A stretch of 64,000 bases of DNA. Origin: Aporrectodea caliginosa (Eukaryota; Annelida; Clitellata; Crassiclitellata; Lumbricidae). Position numbers and translations under genes: made by a program. Location: the NCBI GenBank assembly GCA_020284085.1, contig JACEVL010000007.1, positions 235,001 to 299,000 of the forward strand, in the 5' to 3' direction. Below the pieces are notes generated by a model. That model searched no databases. It saw only the letters and a program-made list of their open reading frames with translations, and was not told the origin of the DNA. The number at the start of each line of letters is the position of its first letter. Position 1 is the first letter of the stretch. This document shows positions 32,234 to 44,249 of the stretch, one piece after another.

Positions 32234-35200
32234 GAAAGAGATGTCTCAGCGGAGGTGTCGATCAACGTTGGTGATGAACGGCAGAGTAACGCAGCAACAG
32301 GTAAGTGTGTCTTACTCATAGGCGCAACCACCCTATGGGACCCGTGGGACGCGTCCCCCCAACTTTCGAACAGCTTGGGACCGTCCCCCCAACTTTTGAA
32401 AATTGTGAGGCAAACAAGAGCCCAAAATGCACTCCATTTGATATCAAATGCTCAAAATTGCGTCGGCTTCTGGGGCTCCGCCCCAGACCCCGATGGGGGA
32501 ACTTACGACGCTCCCCATACCCCCTATAGTCGTTAGGAGCTTCTTGCCTTCCGCGATCTCTCCCCTCTGTACCATTAATGCCAGTATATTACAAGGCTCT
32601 GGCCTTTGACCTACTGATTTTGTCAAATCCATTTCTAGCCTTAAACCTAAATACAGTGAAAACCGTCTCACTATATATGCCTACGATAGCTACTTGCTGG
32701 TCCCTGGACCCTGCTTCATGCATTGACAGCACTCTTTTTGAACTTGACCATATCTCTAAGTGGGCATCCATTAGGAATCTTAAATTAAACCATATGCTAA
32801 GACCAGAGAAATGGTTGTCAAACGACCGAGGTCCAAACCTATTGCCCTCCCACCTATCATCCCTGGCATCAAGAGAGTCCAGCAGGAGATGGTTATTTTG
32901 GGTGTCACCATCTCTGATCGGATTGGCTTTGGGGCACACATTGACAAAATATGCTGCAAAGCCCTACAATCCATGTTCGGCTATAGGCGTTTTGGTCGCC
33001 CACGGCATAGAATGAGAATTCGTAACTTCAGCCTTTAATATTCGTAAATATTCGTGAATATTATGAAATTTTTAATATTCGTAAATATTCGTTGATGACG
33101 TGACTTTTCCGCTTTATTTACGAACTAATTTAAGAGTAGGCCTACTCATTTAAAAATATGTGCAGTGGTTTTGCGGCGCTATACTCTGTGCTGTGGTCCG
33201 TAAGCTGGTACGCTTAACCAAGGTTGTCCTAGGCTACTCTTGAGGAACTCTGTAAAAATGACGACCATGACCAGAGGACCGTTAACCTATAGAGCCAAAC
33301 ACGACGAAGCTCACACAAATTTTGATTTTGTGGCGCCAAGGCGGGAGCATGCTGCCCCACAACGGTTTTGGTAATACAATAAGTATCATTTGCGCGCTAA
33401 TAGTGATTCATCATCATCATCGTCAGTTTCTACCGCCAGCCATTTGGTGGTTATGTATACGTATAAATGATCGCCATTCTCCGTATACAAGCAGCATGCA
33501 GTAAATATATTTTGATTTTGTGGCGCCAAGGCGGGAGCATGCTGCCCCACAACGGTTTTGGTAATACAATAAGTATCATTTGCGCGCTAATAGTGATTCA
33601 TCATCATCATCGTCAGTTTCTACCGCCAGCCATTTGGCGGTTATGTATACGTATAAATGATCGCCATTCTCCGTATACAAGCAGCATGCAGTAAATATAT
33701 ATATAGCCTATATATATACATATATAATATATATAATGGATACCACAACCTAGCCTACGTGTGTGAGCAGTCTTATCACAAAAGTGTCCTCAGACAAAAT
33801 AGATGAACCGATTCACAGTATCCCTCTCTCTGTCAGTCTGTCTGTCTGTCTCTGTCTGTCTGTGTGTGTGTGTGTCTCTCTCTCACACACACACGCGCAC
33901 ACACACACACACACTCAGTCTGTCTCTGTGTGTCTCTTTACGATCTCCTTCTCTGTTCCAGTTTAACGTTCAAATGATGCGCCAGTGCTGAGGGATAGGG
34001 AGCTGAGTCATCGAGTCGCTGTGTGATAAATTGATAATACTGCTGTGGCTAGTTTGGGCGCCAACATTGTGAATGTCGCATGATCTTCCCCGGCCCGCAT
34101 AGCCTTTGAACACTTCGAACAATAAACCCAGTGAAGTAACTGATTATAAGATGAGTATCTGCAATATGTAACTGTTCTTGTGCATATTTTTGGCACTGAT
34201 CTTTTTTACAATTAATTTGACGTTGTTAGGGCTACTGCCTTCGCACGGCTACTTTATGCCTCCTCTGTTTGGTGTGGATTTGCCACTGTAGCCTGTAGGG
34301 GAACATACACGCCTTAACGGTATTCTGATAAAATTGACCCGTTAAGGCTTCCTCCCTGCCGATTTTCCTAGTTTTGACAAACACTGTTCTAGTGCTTATT
34401 CTACTATTTTCCGTTCAATTATCTTAAACCCTTGTTACGTCCAGTTTATTCGTATAATAAAGTCACATTTTTCACAGATCTAGATGTTTTAGGTACTTTT
34501 ATATAGAAGTCATCGGTGAAAAATTTGAGGTAAATTAAGGCCCAAAATGTACTCCATTTGGCATCATATGCTCAAAATTGCGTCGGCTTCTGGGGCTCCG
34601 CCCCAGACCCCGATGGGGGAGCTTACGACGCTCCCCCATACCCCCTAGTCGTTAGGGCTTCTTGCCTTCGGCAATCGCAGCTTCGCGCCTTCGGCGCTCG
34701 CAATTCCACCACCCCCACTCACACATTTTAGTAGGTCCCCCCAACTTCTGGACCGTGGTTGCGCCCCTGGTCTTACTATAATTATATACTCTTGAAACGG
34801 TTCATTCTAGAATGCTCTGTACATTCCATCTTCAAGCAGCCTCTTCAAACAAAATATTCTGTGAAGTATCACCACGTGTGATAGGTCACTTCACATACGA
34901 GTCCAGACCCAAGCACGAACAGAGAGCGACTCAAGTTTAGGGAGAGTGACTAAATTTATTAACACATAAGATTCTATGTATACATCAAATAAAACATATA
35001 TATAAACCACTCGTATCATTTTGATTAGTTCTAAACAGCTAGCGTCCCATCATATAGCGTCTGTTCTCGCCGATATTTCAATATAATTTACATAAACATC
35101 AATAAAATCAAAGTACCACTCCTTCTTACTAGGTAACACAGTAAGTATACATCACAAGGTACATGTGACATATCTCTAAACGGTGGAATCTAAAAGGTGT

Positions 35201-36115
35201 CGTTTATTACTAAATTGGTTAAGTAAACCTCTTTCAAACCATTTTAATGGCACTTGATCAGCATTGCGGTAATGGAACAAACTAACAGAATCTAAGCTGA
35301 TATGAGTTTTTTATTGTATAATTGTAGGCAGTACAGGAGATACATTCAGTGGCCTACGAGAAATGGTGGACTTGCAAAGTACACCGCTTTCTTTTCGGTT
35401 CGCCGCTGTTATTGCTGTTTTTGCAATAGTTTTCTTCCGTGGCTTACATCTTGAAAGTGAAGTTGGAAGAATTAACCAGCAGCTTGACTCTCGTGACCAA
35501 ATGATTCGAGGGCTTGAAAATAAGAGCACAGAGTATCTTTCTAAGACCTCTGAACTTCGTGTGAAGATTTACGAACTAACCATTGATTTGGCGCATACTA
35601 AAATGGAAGCCAGAGAAACAAAAAGGAAGAACATGGAGATGCATATGAGGTTACACCAAAGGAAACTGGAAGAAACGGTGACAAAGAACCAGCACGAACA
35701 AGAGATGGCTGAAATGACGAGCCAACTAGCCGAACAGTGTCGCTCAGAGAAGGATCAACTGCGAGAGAATTCGAAAGCAGTAACGGAGGCGAATAATCGA
35801 CACATTGAGGAATTGCTTGGAGAACTAAACGAAATGAAGGAAAGGTGTCGTTTGGAAGAGGTGCAGTATCAGCAACAAGAGAATTTCAAGGATGAACAAC
35901 GAGCTCAAATGACAAGAGCCGCCGTCGAAGAAAGTCTGTTTGAAAGGAGAAAAACCGAATGGTTGCGAAAACAAGGCCACATATTGGACAGTTTAACTTT
36001 CTCGGGAATCATCAACGCAGTCTGGAAAGTCTTCGAAAGAGGACTCGGCATTAGCAGTGACTTAGACAATTGCTTGAAGATATTCAACAATCGATTCCCA
36101 CAGCAGCTTAATTAG
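32234..36115 (+). CDS. Single-pass membrane coiled-coil protein, paralogue 1 (5' end not found)
   Basis: Exon 2 (32234-32300, donor GTAAGT) encodes ERDVSAEVSINVGDERQSNA plus two residues. Exon 3 (35328-36115) follows after TTGTAG, phase 1, in frame. The visible parts give 284 residues, and a short first exon is missing. Exon 3 has a membrane segment (RFAAVIAVFAIVFF) and a long charged heptad-rich coiled coil. It ends in a module with TEWLRKQ and GLGISSDLDNCLKIFNNRF. With an N-terminal acidic exon and no signal peptide, a type II topology (tail inside, coiled coil outside or lumenal) is likely; this is inference. Paralogues 2 and 3 confirm exon structure and phases. No known family is recognised; tetherin-like architecture is only an analogy. 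A poly(A) signal-like AATAAA lies near 36490. Confidence 0.8.
32575..33040 (+). mobile_element. LINE reverse-transcriptase fragment
   Basis: In shifting frames it encodes KTREMVVKRPRSKPIALPPI and EMVILGVTISDRIGFGAHID, matching the KEMLVARR...LPPPIQGI...ILGVILRGD region of the LINE at 40493. A further piece with FARLLYASSVWCG lies at about 34225-34290, so one old LINE was split by later insertions. Confidence 0.85.
33321..33700. repeat. Nearly identical 190-bp tandem duplication
   Basis: Units 33321-33510 and 33511-33700 differ at one position that I can see (GGTGG versus GGCGG). Each contains GATTTTGTGGCGCCAAGGCG and a short (ATC)n run. Confidence 0.97.
33826..33945. repeat. Compound CT/TG/CA microsatellite
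   Basis: Successive TCTG, TG, TC and AC repeats. The open frames here are artefacts of the repeat. Confidence 0.95.
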
Positions 36116-36789
36116 TCTTTTGTTGGAGATCAGTTCAGTTGGTTAATTAGTAACTTATGTAGCACCAATGTATAATGCACAAAGCATCAACCGATGGCGC
36201 ACAAAATCGTTTATGTCGTTGTAAAGATGCACTTGATGACTTTGATGCACTGGCTGAAAAGCATAATGTAAAAGTATAATTTGATAATCAGTAACAGACA
36301 TATTTTTTCGTGTAAATAATGAATTCAGTAAGATCAAATCTAATGAGTTTTTATTTGCTATGGTTTTAAGATTTTTCATAGACTGCTCCCGATAATTGTA
36401 CGTTTTGCAATTACTTGCAATATTTGTCACAACATTGAGATGAGAATTATTTACAACTATTGATCGTAACGACGATTTCATAATTTTCGAAATAAAAAGG
36501 TAATAATCAATAAATATTGATTACGCTATAATAACGAAGTTGGTGATGACTATAACGATTATGAAAGACATGCCTGACAAAGACTTCAAAGAGCCACAAT
36601 AACGTCAATATTATAATCCACAATAGGCCCTAACTGTTATTCGTTTCAATACAGTCAATGTACTTTAACGTTTACACTGTAGCGGTGTCTACAATGTCCC
36701 TAGATAGTGGTAGGCGTGAAGGTAGCCTCGAACTTCTATCTTGTCCTATCCGTTCTTAAAACTTGGCGCTTTAGGCTCCTGTGTATTTT

Positions 36790-37370
36790 CATGTAGGGTG
36801 GAGGAGAGTGCCTCCAAGAACTATGAGAAGGCGCCATAGAAATGCCTGCTTACATTACAGTACATGATTAGGGCCTACATCGATTATATAAAATTGTGTG
36901 TGTATATTCGTTTACTCAATCAATTCTTGTTGTAAATTTTATGATGAAGATTACGGTTGTTATAGAAATATGGCTTGGACACATTAGACGTCTATGGCTA
37001 TTTAAGCTAATAAATATTTTTGTACATCATTCGCATTAGAAGGCTCTTATTTGGTTGGAATGGCGAAAGAATGAGATCTGGAGCACAGCTAGTGTTGTGT
37101 CTTCTGCCGTATTGGACATGATTGCCGCAGGAGATGATCATGTTCATTGATTATTGCCCTGAATAACGCATTCCACCGCGACGGAGCCATCAATTTTGCA
37201 GTCAGTGATTAGCTGTTATATAGCATATATCTATATATGCTGGGCTATTGATAAACCAACAACGGCTTTGATTAACCACAGGCATATCGAAAGCGACGGG
37301 AATTACGATGGCTTAAAATAGGCAATTGTAATTCCCGTAACTATCGATATGCTTGTGGAAAAACCAGAGC
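36790..37370 (+). promoter_or_regulatory. Promoter-proximal block of coiled-coil gene 2
   Basis: It shares with the upstream regions of genes 1 and 3 the blocks GGAGAGTGCCT, CACCGCGACGGAGCCATCAA and AAATAGGCAATTGTAATTCC followed by CTATCGATATGC. The shared sequence is split by about 280 bp of unrelated DNA. The last block exists here as an inverted pair (see the palindrome entry). Confidence 0.65.
37276..37358. repeat. 31-bp inverted duplication of the promoter block
   Basis: The arms 37276-37306 and 37328-37358 are reverse complements at 27 of 31 positions, with a 21-bp spacer. The right arm (GTAATTCCCGTAACTATCG) is the copy conserved in genes 1 and 3. The left arm is unique to gene 2. Confidence 0.9.
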
Positions 37371-37599
37371 AAGCCACTGAGATAATAAAGAAGAACAGTC
37401 CCATAAACCAGCCCTGGGACAGCCCTAGGCATGAAATGTTAGTGAATTCATTTGCTTAGCCCAGCATATGAGGGAAGGTGGCTAACCGTCTCCCTCGCCA
37501 CCTCCGCTTCCCACTGAGTGTACGATCAGTGTAGGCCTACTCATACAGCCGAGTCGGCTAGAGGACGCAAGTGAAGCCGGTATTTGGAAACAAATTTCA

Positions 37600-37665
37600 A
37601 TCTTGTCGGGGAATTGAACCACTGACCGTCCATCACGCTAACCACGAGACTATCTCACACAATCA
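37600..37665 (-). mobile_element. tRNA-like SINE head, minus strand
   Basis: On the minus strand TCTCGTGGTTAGCGTGATGG resembles an A box region, and GGTTCAATTCCCCG resembles a B box and T arm. The 3' part does not complete a tRNA. It lies between the promoter block and exon 1 of coiled-coil gene 2 and explains the longer spacing there. Confidence 0.6.
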
Positions 37666-38091
37666 TGTACCTCGCAACCTACAAAAGGCGTCTTTCACTA
37701 TGTATATACTGGTTTTCTCGCATCACTGATTGTAAATCGCCTTAAAACCTGCCAGTATGCAAATATGGAGCCCACGAAGAACCCATGCATGTTCTTGCAT
37801 AGGATTCTTGTAAATTTCAAATTGGATCCATCTATGGCCTATGGGAAATAATCAATGCAGCCGTAAAACCCATAAACAAAATTAAAGCTGCCACGTCGCT
37901 GCGCGCATGCGCATATCCGTAGAGGTCCACTCGCGCGTGCTGTCGAATAACCACCTGTCTGGGAGCCATAGTTTCCGAGAAGCAAGTCATTAAGAGACTT
38001 CGATGATCAGGATCTGCAGCCATTTCAACTAGTTTTCTTAAAAAGGTCACAAATCGTGTCTTACCATTATATCTAGACATTCATCAACATA

Positions 38092-39386
38092 ATGAATAAC
38101 GCCACAAATCTTAAGTTCCGGAAAATCGCAACCGTTGGCAGAAAGGTGAGCTAATGTACATATATCATCACGATTTGTTGAGTTAGGGCTAATCTTATAC
38201 TGCTTGGCACACTTAAAATGTTTTGAATAGGCATGCTGCAATAATTAGCTAATTATTGGCAATTGAACTGACACTCAAAATTGATTGTGATTCTATGTTT
38301 GATACAAGGGCGCTACACAAACCATTAGGCCTACATTAGATTAGCTAGGCTGCCGCTGTTAATTAATTATCTTAAATAATTAATTATCTTAATCACTTGT
38401 CATCCAGACTCGTTGAAATCATAGATGTTCACGCTTACATTTATCCCGGCTTTGAACATTTACCAAAACACATTTCCTTCATGAATAATATGCTTTTAAG
38501 TCCACCGTTTCCACCACCGCTCTTATTAGCTCCATCATACATCATTCAACTGACCTTCCGAAAACCCATGACCGTGTTGTAATAATATAGATGGACTTTT
38601 CTAAAGTCTTTGCAATAACCCAATTAGGCTTACTAGATTCTCTTTCCCTCCCTGACCGTATTTACAATTGGCTAATTAACTGCCTAAACGGTAGGAATCG
38701 CTACACCTTCTGTAAAGGACATAAATCCATAATAATTTCAATTAACGCTGTTGTCATCCAAGGTTCAGTTTCCGGCCCCACAGTCTCGTCCGACCTCCAC
38801 CCAATCCATCCTCAAAGTTGTCTCTCCAAACACGCTGATGATTCTTACCTCTTCATCGGATCAAACTCCCTTCACACTTGTACATGTTTCGGACCGCAGT
38901 GTTTTGTACAAAGGAATTATTATTAAGGAATTTGGCTTCCTTGGATGGTACCAGTGATTTATGCCCAGATGTGCTAAAATAAAGGTGCTTCAAAATCCGA
39001 AAACCATTTACTTCAGATTTTAGGAAGTTGAATGTATGAAGATTGAGCTTAAATTTAAGCAAGTTTTATGCAAACGTCGAGGATAAATATGTTTATTTTA
39101 AATATTCCTATTTTGTTGCCAACTAACTATAGTTGTAGCCTATATTGATTTAAGCACCATTATATTATATAGTAATAACTGATTAGGTAATTTTTGCGTA
39201 AACATAGAATTAAAGCATTATTTTAAGTAACTGAACTTAAACAGAACTGCACCTCAAGGAATCTTTCTGTGATAGAGACTTGTTTGAAACTATTATTATC
39301 ATCATTATTATAATTACTATTACTATTATTACTATTACTATTATTATTATTACTACTATTATTAGTACTGTTACTATTACTATTAC

Positions 39387-39467
<81 letters not shown>

Positions 39468-39468
39468 C

Positions 39469-39567
<99 letters not shown>

Positions 39568-39577
39568 GTCATCATCG

Positions 39578-39611
<34 letters not shown>

Positions 39612-42321
39612 TATTATTATTATTATTATTATTTATACTGACCTATTCTTATTGTACAGGAAACAGCTACTTCCTCAGAAGTAAATTATGCCCTCAAAGA
39701 AGATGACACGCAGAGTAATTTTGTAACAAGTAAGTGTCTTTCTATTCACTATGAAAGCCATTTATTCCTACATGTATAATTGTATATGTTGGCGACACAT
39801 AAGAAAAAATGGTCAGTCCAAAGCTGAGTACGGGTCTTTAACTTAGCATATTCGATAACCTGTATTGTATAGTTTGACAGAGACAAGCGTGTATTAAGGA
39901 AGTAAGTAAGTATATTCTTCAGTTATTCTATTGCTAATCGCACTTGATTGTAGACACATCTAGACAGGCGTAAGTATAGTGTAAGCACACCTGTATAATT
40001 TACATATTTGTGCAGCTGTACGTATACATGTATATAACGTATATATGCATGTATGTATATGTGCATGCACGTATGTATTACGTGTGCTGAATGGGTGCTT
40101 TCACTCAACATTGTTCTCTTGAGTGCTATCATCTGTTATGCATTCATGCAATCATTAATCCTCATAGGTCAGAAGCTATAAGTTCAATGGTATTGATATG
40201 CTAGGAACGGGCAATCTCGATAATTCTGGATAAAAAATGTCTACATCGTAATCTCCAAATTTCTAAAGCGCCACTCGAATGCCAAGCGCAGGGCACCAGC
40301 TTATTTACGAGAGCTGGGTCGAGTCAGAGGGGTTGTCAAAAAGGGTAGTCCGAAGGAGGTCCGAGTCCGGTTGCCAGAGGATCAGAGGGGCAGAGTAGCT
40401 GTTAAAGTCGGTGTCATTTTGGTCAAGAGTTGGAAGTTGGAGGATCAGATGATTCGGGTATTAATTCGTGAAGAGGTAAGACATCCTTTTAGCGGAGGAC
40501 GACTACGTTACCATCATTTCGCTTGATTTTGCAAAGGCGTTCGACACCGTCCGGCACTCTGTCCTAGCGCGCAAGCTCTCTAATCTTGAACTACCAGACT
40601 GCATTTACAACTGGCTGGTCGACTTCTTGAAAGACCGAAGTCACGCCACTCGCATTGCTGGACGACTGTCGGCATTTGCGAAAATTAATGCCAGCGTGAC
40701 TCAGGGATCCGAAGTGGGCCCATCTGATTTCATCGTAAATGCCTCTGACCTCCACCCTATCCACGAGCAGAACAAGATTGTAAAGTTCGCAGATGACACA
40801 TATCTTATCGTCGCCCGCTCGATGAGGGTCACGATAAGTGAGGAACTCGAGGCAATAAAACAATGGGCTACAGCTAACAATCTCCGGCTGAACACGAATA
40901 AATAGAAAGAGATGCTGGTTGCACGAAGACTAGAAACATCAATCTTGCCACCCCCGATCCAGGGCATAGAGCGAGTAACCGAGATGAAGATCCTCGGCGT
41001 CATCCTTCGAGGCGATCTCCGGGCCACTTCACACGTTGAGCAAGTCTTGGGATCGTGCGCTGGATCCCTTCAAGCACTTAGAGTGCTGAGAGCCCATGGT
41101 CTATCTCCTGAGGCGCTGTCCACCGTTGCCAGGGCCACGACAGTCTCCCGCCTCCTCTACGCATCGCCCGCATGGTGGGGACTAACGTCGGCAGAAGATC
41201 GCTCGAAACTCGAACGCTTCCAGAGGAAAATGCAACGGATGCAGTTCCTCTCATCTGACATAGAGCCACTCACGGTGATGGCGGAGGCCGCTGACGCGCG
41301 TTTGTTGAGAGCGGTGACAGTAAATGACGCGCACGTCTTGCGGAGACTCTTTCCGCCCACTGCTCAGCGCCATTACAACATGCGCCCCAGGTCTCACCCC
41401 TTCCAACTTCCCATAAAAGACGACAGAAATTTCATACCTAGAATTCTTTTATAAATTACGGTAGCATAATTATACATACTCTAGTTTAGGATTTTTTCAA
41501 TGAACGGTAAAGAACCTTCAGCACCTGTACCCCTCAAAATTATATTAGATTTGTCTGACTTTCTATTATGTAACTCACTGCGGTTTGTCAGTCTGTTTTA
41601 TTAAACGAAGATATTATCAGTTTTAGGTACCCCAAGAAACCGAAAAATGTATGAATTTTCTTTTTACTTGCTACATTGTTTAGGTAGCGCTAGAAGAACG
41701 CACACTTTACAACAAAATCCAAATCTGCAACATTCGTGGTCTTGTAAACACATTTTACCTCTGGCGTGTGTCTTTATTATGGGCCTATTTTTGGCATACT
41801 TCGTGAAACAGAATCTGGATTACCGCGACCAGATCGTGAAACTGCAGCTAAACAACACCGAATGCATTACCAATATACAATATTTAAAGGAGAAAGTAGA
41901 GGAACTTAAGACTGAATTGGTGCAAACAAAAAAGAGTCTAAGCGATTCGTTCATAGAGAAGGACGAACTACGAGACAAGGAAACTCAGTGCAGGTTAGAC
42001 CTAGGCCTAATGGAAGCTGAAAGAAGACATGATAAGGAATTGTATGAAACTAAAGAAGAGTATCGTTTAGAAATGGATCAGCGGCGCAAAGGAGAACAAG
42101 ATAACCTAGAATATGAAAACCGATTTTGGAGGGAAGGAACCGAATGGTTGCTTGATTGCTTGGGACGTCAAAATATTAATACTGCTCAAGGTGATTTTAT
42201 CCTTTCAAGAGCATTTAGAACAATCATAAGAGCAATCGAAGGTGGACTTGGGATAAACAGTGATGTTGAAAACTGCCTGAAGATGTTCAACAATCGATTT
42301 CAGCGACGACTTTCAGCTTAG
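38092..42321 (+). CDS. Single-pass membrane coiled-coil protein, paralogue 2
   Basis: Exons are 38092-38145 (MNNATNLKFRKIATVGRK), 39660-39729 (ETATSSEVNYALKEDDTQSN plus three residues) and 41684-42321. Introns are phase 0 and phase 1, with donors GTGAGC and GTAAGT; 253 residues. A membrane segment lies at about residues 65-82 (ILPLACVFIMGLFLAYFV), followed by a charged coiled coil of roughly 100 residues (potential N-glycosylation NNT just after it). The C-terminal module has TEWLLDCLGRQ and GLGINSDVENCLKMFNNRF. The start is supported by paralogue 3, whose first exon is equally short, basic and phase 0. Introns carry LINE pieces and a long microsatellite. Function is unknown; likely a type II membrane protein forming parallel coiled-coil oligomers (inference). 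Confidence 0.82.
38585..38960 (+). mobile_element. LINE reverse-transcriptase fragment
   Basis: It encodes MDFSKVFAITQLGLLDSLSL, IYNWLINCLNGR and KHADDSYLF, a diverged reverse-transcriptase core (the FADD box reads HADD). It is the same clade as the LINE at 40493 and lies in intron 1 of coiled-coil gene 2. Confidence 0.88.
39290..39635. repeat. ATT/ATC trinucleotide microsatellite
   Basis: Long (ATT)n then (ATC)n and (ATT)n runs end about 25 bp before exon 2 of coiled-coil gene 2. Genes 1 and 3 also have trinucleotide arrays directly upstream of exon 2. Confidence 0.97.
40264..40480 (+). repeat. Dispersed repeat, copy 1
   Basis: It begins AAAGCGCCACTCGAATGCCA. Its first part matches the insertion that disrupts the insulin-like A exon IV (reverse complement of 21480-21535). 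Its later part (GTCCGAGTCCGGTTG region) matches about 45065-45200 in coiled-coil gene 3. Confidence 0.75.
40493..41620 (+). mobile_element. 5'-truncated CR1/Jockey-like LINE
   Basis: It encodes IISLDFAKAFDTVRHSV, LPDCIYNWLVDFLKDR, VKFADDTYLIVARS and NNLRLNTNK, interrupted by one stop at 40903. The frame then continues to 41454 through RLLYASPAWWGL to a conserved tail MRPRSHPFQLPIKDDRNFIP. The 3' UTR ends with CTCACTGCGGTTTGTCAGTC and TTAAACGAAGATATTATC. Only the C-terminal half of the reverse transcriptase remains. It sits in intron 2 of coiled-coil gene 2. Confidence 0.93.
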
Positions 42322-43770
42322 TCGTTCATTGGCTTCACGAAGAAATCGTGAAGGCGTCTTTAGAAACTATAAATGGCCTATTATATAGAGGCCTAGTTGT
42401 TGGAAGACTGTCGCATTTCTTAGTACGAAAGTATTTGAACCTTAAATAGTTGGACCTATGTAATGTCGTGACACTAGATCACGCATAACTAAGCTTAGAT
42501 TATAGGTCTAGATTAGACTAGATTCGATCTAACTGAACTCATTTTGTGGATGTCTTTACTTCTTCATTTCGTGATCATTATACGACCGAATTTATTACGA
42601 TTCAGACTTTGTTATGAGTTTTTATAGGTTACTTTCCGCTTTGCATATGCGATCGTATGACTGTAATTGTAATCGAACTTTTATATAGCGCCGCTCTGAA
42701 AGACCAAAACAAATCATAGGCTCTATTGTTTGTTCATTGCTCAATTTACTCCACATGATTGTTAGTCTAATGTGGAGAAAACGTTGCAGAAGATACAGAT
42801 GAGTCCGATGAAGGCAACCCCGTGAGAGAGAGAAAGCGAGAGAGAGACAGACAGACAGACATACCGAGACCAGGCAGCAACAACAGTTGACTGCCTTAGT
42901 TTCAATATGCTCTTTGTTTTACCAAGCTAGTTTTTAGATACGAAAGTGATGTCAGGAATAATGGAGGACACTAGCAGAAGAGGAAGACCTTGCCGATACT
43001 GGCTCGAAAATAAAGAAGGCTGGCCTGAACAATTATATGCATTCATTCATAAAGCGCTCCTTCAAGAAAACTACTCATTTCACGTATTTTTCCCAAAACA
43101 AGCATTACATAGAGCTGCAGCAGTGGGCAACTATGTTTTATGAATAGGCCTATTAAGAACAGACCCAGAAGAGACCGAAATATTAGAGTCACCTATTTGA
43201 CAACAAATTGGTTTGAAATGACGAGTGATTAACATTTAATAGTCTTAAAATACTTTAACACAACATTAATGAACATAACCAGAAAAAAATGTGTAACTTT
43301 ATTCAAATATGCGCACTTCGTCCAAAAGGCTAAGCGAATGGGCTTTCTTCCACCAAAACAACCAGACGTTGACCTGCTAGCATCTGACGCGGATGATCGC
43401 CTTTTACAAGCAATCGTTTGGAACGCTAGCCACGTGCTTCGAGGTCTGTTTTCACCATTAGTGAGGAGGCGATACGATTTAAGACCAAGGCCACACGATT
43501 TTGAACTGCCACCCAAGGACGAACAAAATTTTGTCCCTCGAGTACTTTATAAACGGGTCCCAAGAGCAAGCTCCCGAACAAATTAGGATCATCAGGCATC
43601 TTATCCCTCCAGATCGGGCGTAGCAGATAATTAGTCTATTAGTCATGTGTTTTTTTCTCTATCTCTCTGTACTAAGTTGCGGTTTGTCAACTTAACGTTT
43701 CAATAAAGATATATATATATACACACAGACTTTCAAGTAGTCTTTTGGGGTAGGTTATTCTATACAGAGG
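42258..43770. repeat. Segmental duplication, source copy (3' end and flank of coiled-coil gene 2)
   Basis: It matches 49140-50360 in order: the gene's last codons, CTTAGTCGTTCATTGG, AGAGGCCTAGTT, TTCTTAGTACGAAAGTATTT, the GA-rich microsatellite, AATAATGGAGGACAC and CTTTCAAGTAGTC. It includes an older LINE scrap (42946-43060, RRGRPCRYWLENKEGW). Confidence 0.9.
43316..43727 (+). mobile_element. LINE 3' end with an empty-site counterpart
   Basis: It encodes LLQAIVWNASHVLRGLF and YDLRPRPHDFELPPKDEQNF, matching the tail of the LINE at 40493, then a 3' UTR with GTTGCGGTTTGTCAACTTAA and an AT-repeat tail. The duplicate at about 50310 runs straight across (CAAATATGCGC then CACAGACTTTC) without it. 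Confidence 0.9.
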
Positions 43771-44249
43771 GTTCGATACATTTAATTGAAAATATAAAAA
43801 ATTAAGAAGGAAACAACCGTTAATTCATTCATTTCGAAGATTTATTAAGCACACCTTCAAGGTTATCTACTCAGAAGCGCTCCTGATTCAACCCCGACTA
43901 AAAAGAACACTCTTGAGGCGGCATAAGACTTGGTGACAAAGGCACTTGGCACCAAGCGAAGAACCACAGGAAGCCTCTATTGAACAATGCATATTTTCAG
44001 CCCTTGGAAATGGACGCCATTGTCGACGATTTCTCGATAAAAATGTCTACATTATGTTTTTCTCTATTAAGAAATTCATTAAATCACTTATCGTTGTTTT
44101 TAATTACAAAATTGGATTCCTGCTGAGGTGTATTGTCTGTGTCTGGTATTTACTCAGACACAAGCTTCTCTGATAAACCAAACAGTCTTCAGCGCTGCGC
44201 AGAGATTGCGATTCAACACGATGACTCCTTCGCTCCAAGAACTCTCGGC

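Larger units (their letters stand above)
32309..34777. mobile_element. hAT element filling intron 2 of coiled-coil gene 1
   Basis: The 8-bp duplication GTCTTACT is at 32309-32316 and 34770-34777. The inverted ends are CATAGGCGCAACCAC and, reversed, CAGGGGCGCAACCAC. A block containing TGGGGCTCCGCCCCAGACCC occurs in direct orientation near both ends (about 32400-32560 and 34530-34700). No transposase was seen. The interior has accumulated LINE pieces, a 190-bp tandem duplication and microsatellites. The insertion begins 8 bp after the exon 2 donor. Confidence 0.88.

Noticed and set aside
33763..33991. Cys/Val/Ser-rich short open frames resembling toxin-like peptides
   Set aside because: They are translations of TG/TC/AC microsatellites.
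37600..37665. Possible tRNA gene
   Set aside because: Box A and B are recognisable but acceptor and anticodon stems do not form; similar heads elsewhere start SINEs.
39237..39684. Poly-Ile and poly-Met open frames
   Set aside because: Again a trinucleotide repeat artefact (ATT/ATC).
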